This document shows positions 23,501-27,113 of a stretch of 64,000 bases of DNA, in pieces. The DNA is from Symbiodinium kawagutii. Taxonomy: Eukaryota; Sar; Dinophyceae; Suessiales; Symbiodiniaceae. The translations under genes and the position numbers were made by a program. The notes below the pieces were generated by a model. It had not been told where the DNA came from and ran no database searches. It was given only the letters and a program-made list of their open reading frames with translations. The number at the start of each line of letters is the position of its first letter. Positions within the stretch are counted from its first letter, which is position 1. The stretch covers positions 245,701 through 309,700 of the forward strand of contig VSDK01004377.1 of assembly GCA_009767595.1 (NCBI GenBank), read 5' to 3'.

Positions 23501-24291
23501 CCATCCATAGTAATTTATCACCATTTATAGTGACACCCAAAGTTATGGATGGTTTATCACTATAAATGGTTTGTATTGGAAGATTTTGGGGTACCCCGAT
23601 TTTCAGAAACAACCAAATGCTGCAGCCATCGGATGATGTGAAATTGGAAGTTTGCATGTTGTCGCTGGGTTGCTCCATTCATAGTATTATACTGTTTAAT
23701 TACTTCAGTTGCAATCACCTGGTTGGTGGTGGTTTCAACCCCCATGAAAAAATATTAGTCAAACCAACCATTTGTTAATGATTACTAGGGAAAACGAAAA
23801 ATGTTTAAAACCACCAACCAGTCACTCATTTCGGTTTTATCACTACTAACAGATCCAGCTCTTCATAAACCACTTCCAGTTAGATCAGCTCGAAAGCTTG
23901 GGGATCATCCAATATGGCAGGTCATTCTCGTGCGTCTCTTCATTTCTGATGGGTCTTCCCCATGGGTCTGAACAACAAAAACCCTTCAACAGCAACCGTT
24001 CATGGACCAGCAACATGGTTCATGGCAGTATGGTGTCGGTTCATCAAAAAATTGGCTGATGTCAATAATCACAATCAACAGCCAACGGGGATTTGTTGGG
24101 CCATCAACCGTCCAGAATCACCGCGAACGATGTCAAGCACCCACCGACACAGCCACTTCCCTGTGGTTGCACCCTCCAACGCTGCTCCATCCTCCATGAC
24201 CTAAGCGCTAAGGGTCACTGCAGTTCACACAGCTCTGGTTTCACAGCACGCACACGCGGCAGTGACACCATGGCGCGACCAGCTGCTTGAG
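1..24291 (-). CDS. HERC-type E3 ubiquitin ligase gene (RCC1 repeats + HECT), multi-exon, 3' end off the window
   Basis: Gene-level entry for the exons listed below. Read right to left on the minus strand, exons encode RCC1 blades (GQLG-type motifs near 23.3, 22.4, 21.35, 17.9, 16.2, 14.75 and 14.0 kb, about one seven-bladed propeller), then a linker with the FSS..LNASF and PETLCVFLVV signatures of HERC proteins, then a HECT domain (YPFLLN, FLGEHGIDAGG, VYNAIYLDFR). Known role of the family: RCC1 propellers bind partners, and HECT domains take ubiquitin from E2 on a C-terminal cysteine and pass it to substrate. That cysteine would lie left of position 1. The start codon was not identified; the upper limit is the highest exon that fits. 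Alternatives: a larger HERC whose N-terminal part includes the 26-64 kb exons, or an inactive copy. Several exon phases could not be reconciled. Confidence 0.75.
142..232. mobile_element. Family C MITE-like copy (degenerate)
   Basis: Ends resemble TTTCTCAAAATAGGG and its complement (CTTAAAATAG) around an AT-rich core. It matches the better copies at 4.5, 28.0 and 37.2 kb. No coding capacity. Confidence 0.4.
300..391 (-). CDS. HECT exon (after the YN..LD motif)
   Basis: After an acceptor ending GCCAG, the frame reads LHPLMYRFLVQR. Joined to the preceding exon this gives YLDF-R-LHPLMYRFL, matching the HECT core pattern LD..FP..LYKKLL. Past about 331 two frames are open (SFEEPRS or RDLSERLSSLGFL), so the left end is uncertain and a small indel or another intron is possible. 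Confidence 0.6.
631..659 (-). CDS. HECT micro-exon VYNAIYLDF
   Basis: A 29-nt exon between an acceptor ACCCAG and a likely GC donor (TTTCAG|GCAATG). It encodes VYNAIYLDF(R), the conserved HECT core motif (G.A.YN.I.LD). The phase joins cleanly to the exon ending at 391. Confidence 0.7.
660..1823 (-). other. Intron of the HERC-like gene
   Basis: No exon could be supported. A weakly protein-like stretch at about 1050-1170 is open on both strands. From 1636 to 1760 there is a degenerate AACCACTATT array. Confidence 0.35.
1824..1886 (-). CDS. HECT exon (ADVLYDARLGCWLGT)
   Basis: 63 nt, 21 codons, from acceptor GCTGCAG to donor GGAACC|GTGGGC. It ends ARLGCWLGT; followed by VYNAIYLDF from the next exon this reproduces the HECT pattern (L.G..LG.A.YN.I.LD). 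Order and phase are both consistent. Confidence 0.7.
2225..2320. repeat. Tandem AACCATCATTCA-type array
   Basis: Successive near-identical 11-12-bp units (AACCATCATTC). One of many CCATCA-rich intronic tracts in the window. Confidence 0.8.
2399..2460 (-). CDS. HECT exon (LFTELEECPGLLWFAPP)
   Basis: After acceptor CACCCAG the frame reads LFTELEECPGLLWFAPPGPG, matching the HECT segment 'YGMF....LWFNP'. The donor is uncertain: GT (GGAC|GTGAAA) or GC (CAGG|GCCTGG). The frame stays open and GC-rich to about 2360, so the left end is approximate. Confidence 0.6.
2780..2842 (-). CDS. HECT exon (ECLHLVLRELYSTQLL)
   Basis: 63 nt between acceptor GGAAAG and donor CCACAG|GTTGAC. ECLHLVLRELYSTQLLGAF fits the HECT stretch that follows GVDAGGVRKEFF (REL.SP.YGMF). 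The expected REFF is changed to ECLHL. Confidence 0.65.
2865..2945. repeat. CATGGGGAAAC tandem array
   Basis: Repeated CCATGGGGAAA units beside the HECT exon. A related CATGGTTTCCC array lies at 26.94-27.03 kb in inverted orientation. Confidence 0.75.
3505..3564 (-). CDS. HECT exon with FLGEHGIDAGG signature
   Basis: The frame reads LPLTVEFLGEHGIDAGGLR, the diagnostic HECT N-lobe motif (pL.V.F.GE.G.DaGG..rE). The acceptor is the AG of CTGAG|GTTTG. No canonical GT donor was found, so the left end is approximate. This is the strongest single piece of evidence for a HECT domain here. Confidence 0.85.
3917..4024. mobile_element. Family A introner-like element (TGGGTCAA ends)
   Basis: Inverted ends TGGCAGTGGGTCAA and TTGACCCATAG around an AT-rich core, with AGG on both sides on the minus strand. 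Removing it as an intron joins GASTRKQG to HDEGFVQIVLLIPF in one open frame if a GA donor is used. Confidence 0.6.
4025..4127 (-). CDS. HERC-like exon before the GEHGIDAGG exon
   Basis: After an acceptor AAACAG the frame reads AAAAWHEKLLAKGLPAPG and stays open to the family A element. A GT donor at 4075 is an alternative end. It lies between HECT start and core exons; no family motif was recognised in it. Confidence 0.45.
4206..4296. repeat. Tandem duplication of a ~48-bp unit
   Basis: Two copies of ATATTTGTGGTTCGGAATGG followed by TTCSGATGTAYTTGATWGACCC, differing at a few positions. Confidence 0.85.
4510..4613. mobile_element. Family C MITE-like element
   Basis: Inverted ends TGGTGGTTTCTCAAG..CATAGGGG and CCCCTATGGCTTGAGAAACC around an AT-rich core. 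No ORF. The best preserved copy of this family. Confidence 0.75.
4832..4869 (-). CDS. Short HERC-like exon (HVFSDFCGQIWWR)
   Basis: 38 nt between acceptor CCTGAG and donor TGGC|GTGTGC. The position fits the HECT N-lobe; the sequence is short and no motif is certain. Confidence 0.4.
4923..5058. repeat. GGCATTGACSATGGCATTAAC array
   Basis: Degenerate 12-bp units of GGCATTRACSAT in an intron. Confidence 0.75.
5454..5566 (-). CDS. Probable HERC-like exon
   Basis: The frame reads VEPSLDEALCVGSTSPSVL..CRQQCEYW with donor AGCAAT|GTGAAT. It lies inside the HECT region but is not a recognisable HECT segment, so it may encode an insertion. The right end is uncertain. Confidence 0.45.
5990..6109 (-). 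CDS. Start of HECT domain (RYPFLLNAFAKRRLL)
   Basis: After acceptor GCGTCAG the frame reads RYPFLLNAFAKRRLLSFDVE and then QIASQEIWAKT. This matches the HECT start in small HERCs (F.YPF.L.a.aK..LL..D). It joins in phase to the preceding 42-nt exon as FSYC-G-RYPF. The donor was not settled. Confidence 0.75.
6193..6298. mobile_element. Family C MITE-like element
   Basis: Ends TTTCTCAAGCCATAG and CTATTTTGAGAATA. It lies inside the intron between the FSYC and YPFLLN exons. Confidence 0.65.
6393..6434 (-). CDS. 42-nt HERC-like exon ending FSYC, GC donor
   Basis: From acceptor GGCGCAG to a GC donor TACTGTG|GCTGAG. It encodes QWQQQQSLVFSYC. Spliced to the next exon it gives SYCGRYPFLLN, like FSFCNYPF in HERC proteins. 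The fit argues that the GC donor is real. Confidence 0.65.
6739..6849 (-). CDS. HERC linker exon (ILPEWCFQS..NLQEHYRG)
   Basis: After acceptor GATCAG the frame reads IHREQQLGAPEGGILPEWCF then QSLAISQSGNLQEHYRG. The second half fits the HERC pre-HECT pattern (IP...FY...I....L...Y..W). Donor CGTGGG|GTCCCC. Other frames are open too. Confidence 0.55.
7146..7198 (-). CDS. HERC-like exon downstream of an introner
   Basis: Begins right after the AG that ends the family A element and reads IFELLCPSKLALQLRQK, with donor AGAG|GTGAAT. It is in phase with the 45-nt exon on the other side of the element. Confidence 0.65.
7199..7301 (-). mobile_element. Family A introner: a whole 103-bp intron
   Basis: Reads GTGGCTATGGGTCAA ... 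TTGACCCATAGCCAG on the minus strand. The inverted ends carry the GT donor and AG acceptor. Left target copy AGG, right copy AGA. The flanks join as VIHRISK/IFELLCPSK without a break. Confidence 0.8.
7302..7346 (-). CDS. 45-nt HERC-like exon upstream of an introner
   Basis: Exactly 15 codons (SKICMFDLVIHRISK) between acceptor GATTGCAG and the element's GTGGCT donor. Confidence 0.65.
7347..7961 (-). other. Intron with TTGGTTGCTTGC array
   Basis: No exon seen. A TTGGTTGCTTGG-type tandem array fills about 7825-7920. Confidence 0.5.
7962..8084 (-). CDS. HERC linker exon (VDVMQQYVTYVLLQPG)
   Basis: Between acceptor GACGAG and donor ATGG|GTTCAA it reads VDVMQQYVTYVLLQPGQNQG then AAVMMLKTLWAAGLKLM. 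This resembles the helical HERC linker (V..Y..VLL........A...LLK.LY.VN). Confidence 0.65.
8097..8196. repeat. GGTTGAGGGTTGGTTAAG array
   Basis: Tandem GGTTGAGGGT / GGTTAAGGGT units. The same motif recurs at 46.1-46.28 kb. Confidence 0.85.
8677..8800 (-). CDS. HERC-like linker exon
   Basis: Acceptor AACTAG to donor AACAT|GTGAGG. It reads TMLNSCLDPVLESGQVIILD then PSMVVHVLYCRRTVWTLHEN. Protein-like; no motif known to me. Confidence 0.5.
8801..9554 (-). other. Intron, AT-rich
   Basis: Nothing coding is convincing. It holds scattered AACCATCAT and CAACTAACCAT words. Confidence 0.4.
9555..9702 (-). CDS. HERC linker exon (AAVLSLPTDSQKLL...WW)
   Basis: After acceptor CCTTCAG it reads RLTAAVLSLPTDSQKLLFGA then ALAAPKWWMAAVDGANSW. 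This fits the HERC segment 'L..LP...R..L..WW'. The donor is uncertain. Confidence 0.6.
9787..9875 (-). CDS. HERC-like exon
   Basis: After acceptor CTTCGCAG the frame reads ESPPEKFPELTQQLWWTPIM then KPPPAYVGL. The opposite strand is also open (IRRRWLHDWCPPKLLG), but the acceptor and gene direction favour minus. Confidence 0.5.
10097..10218 (-). CDS. HERC-like exon
   Basis: Acceptor GGGTGAG to donor AACCTG|GTGGTG. It reads VFENPLLLAEHRTSLFAGFH then VALQLGISRGVDSWIRGW. Helical, no named motif. Confidence 0.55.
10277..10339 (-). CDS. 63-nt HERC-like exon (YALEVPRTLQTWPFLATRSFT)
   Basis: 21 codons between acceptor TCACCAG and donor TTCACT|GTGAAG. It follows the LVV exon, where HERCs have a segment near 'P...L'. 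Confidence 0.5.
10553..10774 (-). CDS. HERC linker exon (DDPETLCVFLVV)
   Basis: Acceptor CGGCAG to donor GGAG|GTTATG, 222 nt. It reads RKAYNTLVFELKNAELVNTL then SICDELCKHKIPTDDPETLC and VFLVV. This is the HERC motif L...L...L......DVEALRVYLILP, with PETLCVFLVV in place of VEALRVYLIL. Confidence 0.75.
10933..11082 (-). CDS. HERC linker exon (FSSVSVLNASF)
   Basis: Acceptor TGTCCAG to donor CCAGG|GTAGAT, 150 nt. LLRKAVGAAFSSVSVLNASF then SGVDLLKAEPV. It matches the small-HERC segment FSS...LN.SF.......GID....... Confidence 0.75.
11083..11965 (-). other. Intron, no feature recognised
   Basis: AT-rich with scattered AACCAT words. The + strand ORF near 11.55-11.78 kb lacks acceptor and donor and is not protein-like. 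Confidence 0.4.
11966..12103 (-). CDS. HERC-like exon between RCC1 and linker
   Basis: Acceptor TTTTTTCAG to donor AACTG|GTGAGT. It reads SSTGGSPLGVGTPDSFGLDP then IEMQQDRTSQGVKPIGFKHL. Low-complexity N-half; good splice signals. Confidence 0.6.
12449..12588 (-). CDS. HERC-like exon (HSLQTAIDADELLRLL)
   Basis: After acceptor CGTACAG it reads PRHSLQTAIDADELLRLLRS then LRPGASQQSQALVKLG. The donor is uncertain. Composition is strongly protein-like while the other frames are GC-rich and less so. Confidence 0.55.
12971..13082 (-). CDS. HERC-like exon downstream of an introner
   Basis: Starts after the element's terminal CATATAG and reads TIVSCAARVFSERAYCYESV then PIPSSPLNKLVMPLYL. In phase with the exon at 13,199-13,263. 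Confidence 0.5.
13083..13198 (-). mobile_element. Family A introner with a GC donor, 116 bp
   Basis: GCTGTGGGTCAA ... TTGACCCATAGC on the minus strand, flanked by CATAT on both sides. The donor is ATATG|GCTGTG and the acceptor CATATAG. The flanks join as RQES-Y-ATIVSCAARV. Confidence 0.7.
13199..13263 (-). CDS. HERC-like exon upstream of an introner
   Basis: After acceptor CCTTAG it reads LQLLLVWSSSHHMNDGRQES up to a GC donor inside the element. Confidence 0.5.
13510..13717 (-). CDS. RCC1-end exon (VVSITSGPLAHHSFLL)
   Basis: After acceptor TCCTGAG: DRKLSPLPQKLRLDPKLRVV then SITSGPLAHHSFLLRGPAPA and a glycine/asparagine tract. It resembles the second half of an RCC1 blade (V..I..G..HS.AL). 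The left end is uncertain. Confidence 0.6.
13944..14091 (-). CDS. RCC1 blade exon (VACGHSHSLAL...GLGSSGQLG)
   Basis: Acceptor GACCTGAG to donor GGCG|GTGCTG. VACGHSHSLALVQNEESLKE then NVYAWGLGSSGQLGIPKEQL. A textbook RCC1 repeat (VACG.HSLAL....VYAWG.G..GQLG). Confidence 0.85.
14285..14336 (-). CDS. RCC1 exon (VFIPKRIRCLARVMESDG)
   Basis: 52 nt between acceptor GGCTCAG and donor CGATG|GTAGGA. It fits the 'P..I..L' strand between RCC1 blades and follows the 14.7 kb blade. Confidence 0.6.
14673..14799 (-). CDS. RCC1 blade exon (GLVFAFGAGGCGQLGSGG)
   Basis: After acceptor TTGGCAG: RLRGLVFAFGAGGCGQLGSG then ETEPYPKVVETLKEIGDS. Clear RCC1 repeat. Confidence 0.8.
15308..15387 (-). CDS. RCC1 half-blade exon (VDVAAGSRHTLAIT)
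   Basis: Acceptor CACCGGAG; VKAMRVSRCVDVAAGSRHTL then AITERQ. Joined to the next exon it completes a blade: AAGSRHTLAIT..GLVFAFGAGGCGQLG. Confidence 0.75.
15388..16183 (-). other. Intron with short AT repeats
   Basis: A TATATA tract near 15.49 kb. No supported exon; the ORFs here are low-complexity. Confidence 0.4.
16184..16308 (-). CDS. RCC1 blade exon (CGASHSLA...GCNEHGQLGLG)
   Basis: Acceptor CCGCCAG to donor GAGCAG|GTGGGG. VCCGASHSLARTASGLLWAW then GCNEHGQLGLGDTKPRFRPE. A complete, well-conserved RCC1 repeat. Confidence 0.85.
16399..16468. repeat. (ATG)n trinucleotide array
   Basis: Pure GATGATGATG run of about 23 units. Confidence 0.95.
16700..16780 (-). CDS. Possible RCC1 half-blade exon
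   Basis: After AG of TTTTGAG: LDEVSC in one frame, SWMKSVVATAILALLQRDAF in another. The second resembles V.SVVATG..ALAL. Frame and donor are unresolved. Confidence 0.35.
17147..17264 (-). CDS. HERC-like exon in the RCC1 region
   Basis: After acceptor CGTGTAG it reads LEANTGSTCSTVIDRVSMKL then YVSDNLPVEESMDHSYWRGL. Protein-like, no RCC1 motif; possibly an insert between blades. Confidence 0.55.
17374..17487. mobile_element. Family C MITE-like element
   Basis: CAAAATAGGGGTGCTTCTCAAG at one end and CGGCTTGAGAAACC at the other. Confidence 0.6.
17537..17623. repeat. (ATC)n trinucleotide array
   Basis: CATCATCAT run of about 28 units with CAC interruptions. It is the reverse complement of the ATG array 1.1 kb away. 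Confidence 0.95.
17880..17971 (-). CDS. RCC1 blade exon (KENKHGQLGLGDFVSSATP)
   Basis: Acceptor GGTTGCAG to donor CGCCCG|GTGGTG. SKENKHGQLGLGDFVSSATP then KPVAALHLRP. Canonical second half of an RCC1 blade. Confidence 0.8.
18008..18125. repeat. AGCCAGTGATTT tandem array
   Basis: About ten 9-12-bp units of TTAGCCAGTGAT. Confidence 0.85.
18126..18950 (-). other. Intron, AT-rich
   Basis: Many GATTAACCA/TGGTTAATC words and no exon-like stretch. Confidence 0.4.
18951..19008 (-). CDS. RCC1 half-blade exon (LAAASKQHLLFGACFALI)
   Basis: LAAASKQHLLFGACFALI resembles V.AASK.HLL.G..AL. Donor TTAGGG|GTGGTG. The acceptor is a weak CACGAG. Confidence 0.45.
19300..19334 (-). CDS. 35-nt RCC1 micro-exon (VLAFGEAQLSQG)
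   Basis: Acceptor TTGCGAG to donor AAGG|GTGGTT. VLAFGEAQLSQG is a diverged form of VYAWG..GQLG.G, placed after the half-blade exon at 19.9 kb. Confidence 0.5.
19466..19563. mobile_element. Family C MITE-like element
   Basis: Ends GTGGTTTCTCCCAAATAAGAG and CTATTTTGAGAAACC. Confidence 0.6.
19919..20026 (-). CDS. RCC1 half-blade exon (LCAGESHCIALSRSGK), GC donor
   Basis: VQPEERVKLSKEENQLLQLC then AGESHCIALSRSGK. It is the CAG..HC.AL...G strand pair of RCC1. It ends at a GC donor (GGAAAG|GCCACT); the frame hits a stop soon after, which supports splicing here. Confidence 0.7.
20979..21104. mobile_element. Family A element (not shown to be an intron)
   Basis: GGCAGTGGGTCA and TTGACCCATGGCCA ends. 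The flanks are non-coding or repetitive, so it seems nested inside a larger intron. Confidence 0.6.
21297..21394 (-). CDS. RCC1 blade exon (GRLMGVGRGDRGQLGMGG)
   Basis: Acceptor GTCGCCAG to donor GAGCG|GTGACG. VLAGKLDGRLMGVGRGDRGQ then LGMGGADRDDKE. Confidence 0.8.
21599..21699 (-). CDS. RCC1 half-blade exon (VPATGPEHTIATRRR)
   Basis: Acceptor CTTACAG; VPATGPEHTIATRRRCHFDL. It fits VA.G.EHT.A; the likely donor is GC (TTTCAG|GCATCT). It precedes the 21.35 kb half-blade. Confidence 0.6.
21905..21986 (-). CDS. RCC1-like exon downstream of an introner
   Basis: Begins right after the element's CCAACCAG and reads DSTRVVDSTCFHLSVGCHRF then TDLPLG. It resembles an RCC1 strand (V.S..FHLSVGCHR). The left end is uncertain. 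Confidence 0.55.
21987..22089 (-). mobile_element. Family B introner with GC donor, 103 bp
   Basis: GCTGGTGGTTTGATTG ... CTACCAACCAG on the minus strand, with ATGA duplicated on both sides of the element. Splicing at ACCG|GCTGG and CCAG|ATGA keeps the frame open (NQNWMT/DDSTRVV). Confidence 0.7.
22090..22193 (-). CDS. Exon upstream of a family B introner
   Basis: After acceptor GCCTAG: NRSQTMAQHDLEGRWRSRGQ then DAVSMFWVNQNWMT. Protein-like; lies within the RCC1 region. Confidence 0.5.
22309..22503 (-). CDS. RCC1 blade exon (GDNDSGQLGRSG)
   Basis: Acceptor AAGCCAG; LTADGIVYTAGDNDSGQLGR then FKIDSIEHLPVESVAAGNGF. It spans one blade end and the start of the next (VESVAAGNGFTV). Donor CACT|GTGGGA. 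Confidence 0.85.
22530..22665. mobile_element. Family D inverted-repeat element
   Basis: Ends CCCTATGTTTCCA and TGGAAGCATAGGG with AGCAGGTTTCTACCAGCT inside. A second copy lies at 58.63-58.74 kb. Confidence 0.65.
22927..23050 (-). CDS. RCC1 region exon (ICSCAMSLKHSLRLG)
   Basis: Acceptor CATCCAG: VLDDDDDKVFEATELRSLES then ATICSCAMSLKHSLRLGREA. An acidic loop, then an RCC1 strand (I.SCA...HSL.LG). Donor near GAGGGTGGG. Confidence 0.65.
23160..23213. repeat. CAGTTACATC tandem array
   Basis: Five perfect 10-bp units. Confidence 0.95.
23222..23411 (-). CDS. RCC1 blade exon (VVLAMGNNSDGQLGCG)
   Basis: Acceptor CCAACAG: MEVDEAASAASVVLAMGNNS then DGQLGCGVPLAKNGWPAWYP. First recognisable blade of the propeller. 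It ends at a possible GC donor (TTCA|GCTAGC). Confidence 0.75.
23719..23821. mobile_element. Family B element with perfect 4-bp target duplication
   Basis: On the minus strand CTGGTTGGTGGTTTTAAAC ... CCACCACCAACCAG, flanked by GTGA on both sides. The flanks are not coding-like, so this copy is intronic. Confidence 0.75.
24122..24200 (-). CDS. Exon upstream of the RCC1 propeller
   Basis: Acceptor CGCTTAG to donor CGCG|GTGATT. MEDGAALEGATTGKWLCRWV then LDIV. No motif. Confidence 0.5.
24218..24291 (-). CDS. Exon upstream of the RCC1 propeller
   Basis: AAGRAMVSLPRVRAVKPELC, ending before an in-frame TGA. This is the last rightward exon that I assign to the HERC-like gene. Confidence 0.45.
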
Positions 24292-25045
24292 CTTGGAGGA
24301 ATGGCGAGTTGTTGATCAATGGTTGGGCTATGCTATGATGTTTATAATGAGAAACCATGAGCTCCTAATGGTAGGATATGCTAGGGTAATTGTGGTAGGT
24401 AACAATGTTGTTGTTTATCAATTTTAGGCTTGCGGTGAATGGTAGTTGATAAATGATGACCTAGTGTAGGGTGATGGTTATGGTGAATTAAAATCAATGG
24501 TGTTTAGAATCTTGATCTTATGGACTGTAGAATTGGGTCCAATCTGCTGACAATTTTTCTTCAGTGAGGATTGATTCTCTGCACTATTCCAGCTTGATGT
24601 CGCCGGCATCTGACACATGTGACTTCAGAAAGGATTTCCAACACTAGTCCCCAAAACAATCTACTATCATAGACTCTTCGTAGCTGGTGATGGTAGCGGG
24701 TCCTGTTTGTTGCTTCTTGCCGAAACCCGGACAAATGACTGCACCCGGTGTTTGCCATCCTTCCCTCGCTGACTATTCGAAGCACGAAACTCATCTCTGG
24801 AACATGGAATTGGATTCAAACTTACGTCACTGCTATTTCACTTTCTATCCGCCAGCACTTGCCTCCGATTGTCTCTTGATTTTGTCCACTTGTCATGGCT
24901 CATCGCTCAGAGCCAAAGAAGCTGCAAGACATGCAGAAAGCCTGACCTTTCAAGTGCTTCAAAAAGAAACGGCAGATTCGGACCCTTCTCCTGTGGAACA
25001 ACTGGCTACCCCGTTTGGTTACACCACTCCTGGTAGCTGTGAACC

Positions 25046-25081
25046 NNNNNNNNNNNNNNNNNNNNNNNNNNNNNNNNNNNN
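25046..25081. other. Assembly gap (36 N)
   Basis: Run of Ns. Confidence 1.
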
Positions 25082-25719
25082 AACCGCTCCCCCATTGGGT
25101 AGAGGGGGATACCCTGGCTCCAAACAGCTCCCAACCAGCAGCTGGACACGTTGTCACAACAGCAGGACCATCCCCAGGCCTCATTCAGGCAGAAACAAAT
25201 CTGACGGCTTCATCCCTTGCAGTTCCAGAGGAGCCAACAGAGATGGCGGCGACTCCTGCAGACCAGCAAGGTGAAACGGGCTTTGGACAATGTGAAAACC
25301 CGCGTGAAACCGTGGTCGCGTTTTTTGATTATCAATTATAGTGGTTTCCTATGGTTTCCTGTAGGTTTTCTCATTGACCTGGTGATTTTCCATGGGTACT
25401 GTGGGTGATGAGGAGTGTATCCATCGACATGTTTTTCAAACCAAACACTGCAAACTTGTGATCCACGAGGCGTGGAGGTTGGAAGTTAGGCGAGGCCTCC
25501 TCCAACTCTTAGAACCCAAAAGACGTTCCAAGAACCACTCAGAACCACTTAGAACTGGGACCACCGGGCCCATACAGTTGGACATGATGATTAAGAGGAT
25601 TTAGATTATGAAACACTAAATTGATCTACCATTTGAATACCATTTGCTTAATACTGACCACTGACCATTGTCATCAATCCAGTGTAAGGTATGCCTATAG
25701 TGCATATATATATATATGT

Positions 25720-25720
<1 letters not shown>

Positions 25721-25756
<36 letters not shown>
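25721..25756. repeat. (GA)n dinucleotide array
   Basis: AGAGAGAGAG run preceded by a TATATATA tract. Confidence 0.9.
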
Positions 25757-25759
<3 letters not shown>

Positions 25760-26659
25760 AGTATCTGTCCAGTAGCCTGCACTGAGCTGGGGCTATGATT
25801 CACTGTAGCCGGCATCTAAGCACTGGCACCTGCAGGCTGCACAAATGATCCAAAGTGTCGGGGTCCAACAAGCGGTGGGCCAACCTTGGAAGCGATGGCC
25901 ACCACGCTTGCCATCAGTGGGGTAGAACTGGAGTTGGATTCCCTGAACTAAAATCAACTAACCAAACAAGTATGATGAAAGTTGGGGCAAACAACTATGA
26001 TCTTTTCAGGGGAAAACCTTTTGACCAAACAAGTATCACTAGGGAATGGAATGACTGTTATGAAATTCATTAATTAGGTATCACTAGGGTATGACTGCTA
26101 TTGATTTTTCTTGAGGGGGAAGCCGCCGACAATAGATGGGATACACCCCTGGATACACGTGGATACACCTCTAAGATGATCACCTTGCCATGACAAATGC
26201 TGAAAACTTCCGGCGCTCCCTAGGGATCTGCCCAGTGAGAACCTAGGGTCTGGCTATGACTGTGTCCCAACAGCACTGATTGGGCCAATCACATCCATAT
26301 CATCCATCAACATTGGTTTTAGCTGGCACAATCCCTCACAAACGCTTGTACCAGAATTCATTAAGTTGACGCTTGACAATTTGCAGGCCAACTGTTGATG
26401 CCTCTTATTCGACAGATCAAGGTTTCCAAGTTCAAGTGAGTTCTTGATGCCTTAACTGCAATGATACCCGAACTATTTGTTCATACCTAAAGTATCTCGA
26501 CACAAAACATTCCCCGAAAAAAGTCTGTGATGCTATAAAACATGATGCTCTCAACTGGTTTATGATGCTATAAACATGATTCCATGATGCTCTCAACTGG
26601 AAAAAAGTCGTTGATCCCTTAACTTCCACTACTGAAGTTGTTCATTACAAGTTCCATAC

Positions 26660-26776
26660 CTGGCAGTGGGTCAAAACCCTGTACCCCTGTTTCCCCTATC
26701 ATTAACCATTGTTTTCCCTATGGTTGGCTGGGTAATAACCACCATTATTGGTTGGTTAATATTGACCCACAGCCAC
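26660..26776 (-). mobile_element. Family A introner-like element, AGG duplicated
   Basis: Minus strand: TTAAG|GTGGCTGTGGGTCAA ... TTGACCCACTGCCAG|GTATGG. AGG occurs at both junctions, so GT..AG excision would restore the single AGG exactly. An open reading frame precedes it; the downstream frame is less certain. Confidence 0.7.
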
Positions 26777-26914
26777 CTTAAGAAACACGATGCTCCACCC
26801 GCCACGATGCTCCTGAGGAGCCAACTCCAAAAGCGCCATGGTCGGATTGGCGTCGCCCTGGACCCAGCTCGACCACCCGACACGGCGCCACATGGTGCAC
26901 CCCGTGGTGCGCCC
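26777..26914 (-). CDS. Exon of unknown protein (second gene region)
   Basis: Acceptor CCCAAG to the introner donor. One frame reads WVQGDANPTMALLELAPQEH then RGGWSIVFLK. A second GC-rich frame is also open and would join the downstream codons YGTCNEQLQ. Frame choice unresolved. Confidence 0.45.
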
Positions 26915-26934
26915 CTTGGGTTTCCCTAGGCGCC

Positions 26935-27035
26935 GAGAATTTCCCCATGGTTTCCCTTGTTCATGGTTTCCCCATGGTTTTTCATGGTTTCCCCATGGTT
27001 TCCTTATCGTTTCCCTGTGCTTTCCCCAGGCTTCA
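26935..27035. repeat. CATGGTTTCCC array
   Basis: Repeats of TTTCCCCATGG, complementary to the array at 2.87-2.95 kb. Confidence 0.75.
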
Positions 27036-27036
27036 C

Positions 27037-27113
27037 CAGCCCCTGCACCTTGGGAAGCTTCAAGACCACCTCATGGATTCGCGACACGTCGTAGCCGCTG
27101 GCTAAGCCAAAAC
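27037..27113 (-). CDS. Exon of unknown protein
   Basis: Acceptor AACGAG to donor GGCTG|GTGAAG. FGLASGYDVSRIHEVVLKLP then KVQGL. The frame is open further upstream, so the exon may start earlier. Confidence 0.55.

Larger units (their letters stand above)
24292..26776. other. Intergenic or intronic stretch with a sequencing gap
   Basis: At 24.9-25.34 kb a GC-richer segment is open on both strands (+: SSQPAAGHVVTTAGPSPGLI; -: GDGPAVVTTCPAAGWELFGA). It is broken by 36 Ns, so no strand can be chosen. The rest is AT-rich with a GA dinucleotide run. Confidence 0.35.

Noticed and set aside
24687..25274. 195-aa + strand ORF
   Set aside because: It crosses an N gap, its N-half is not protein-like, and no splice or family evidence supports it.
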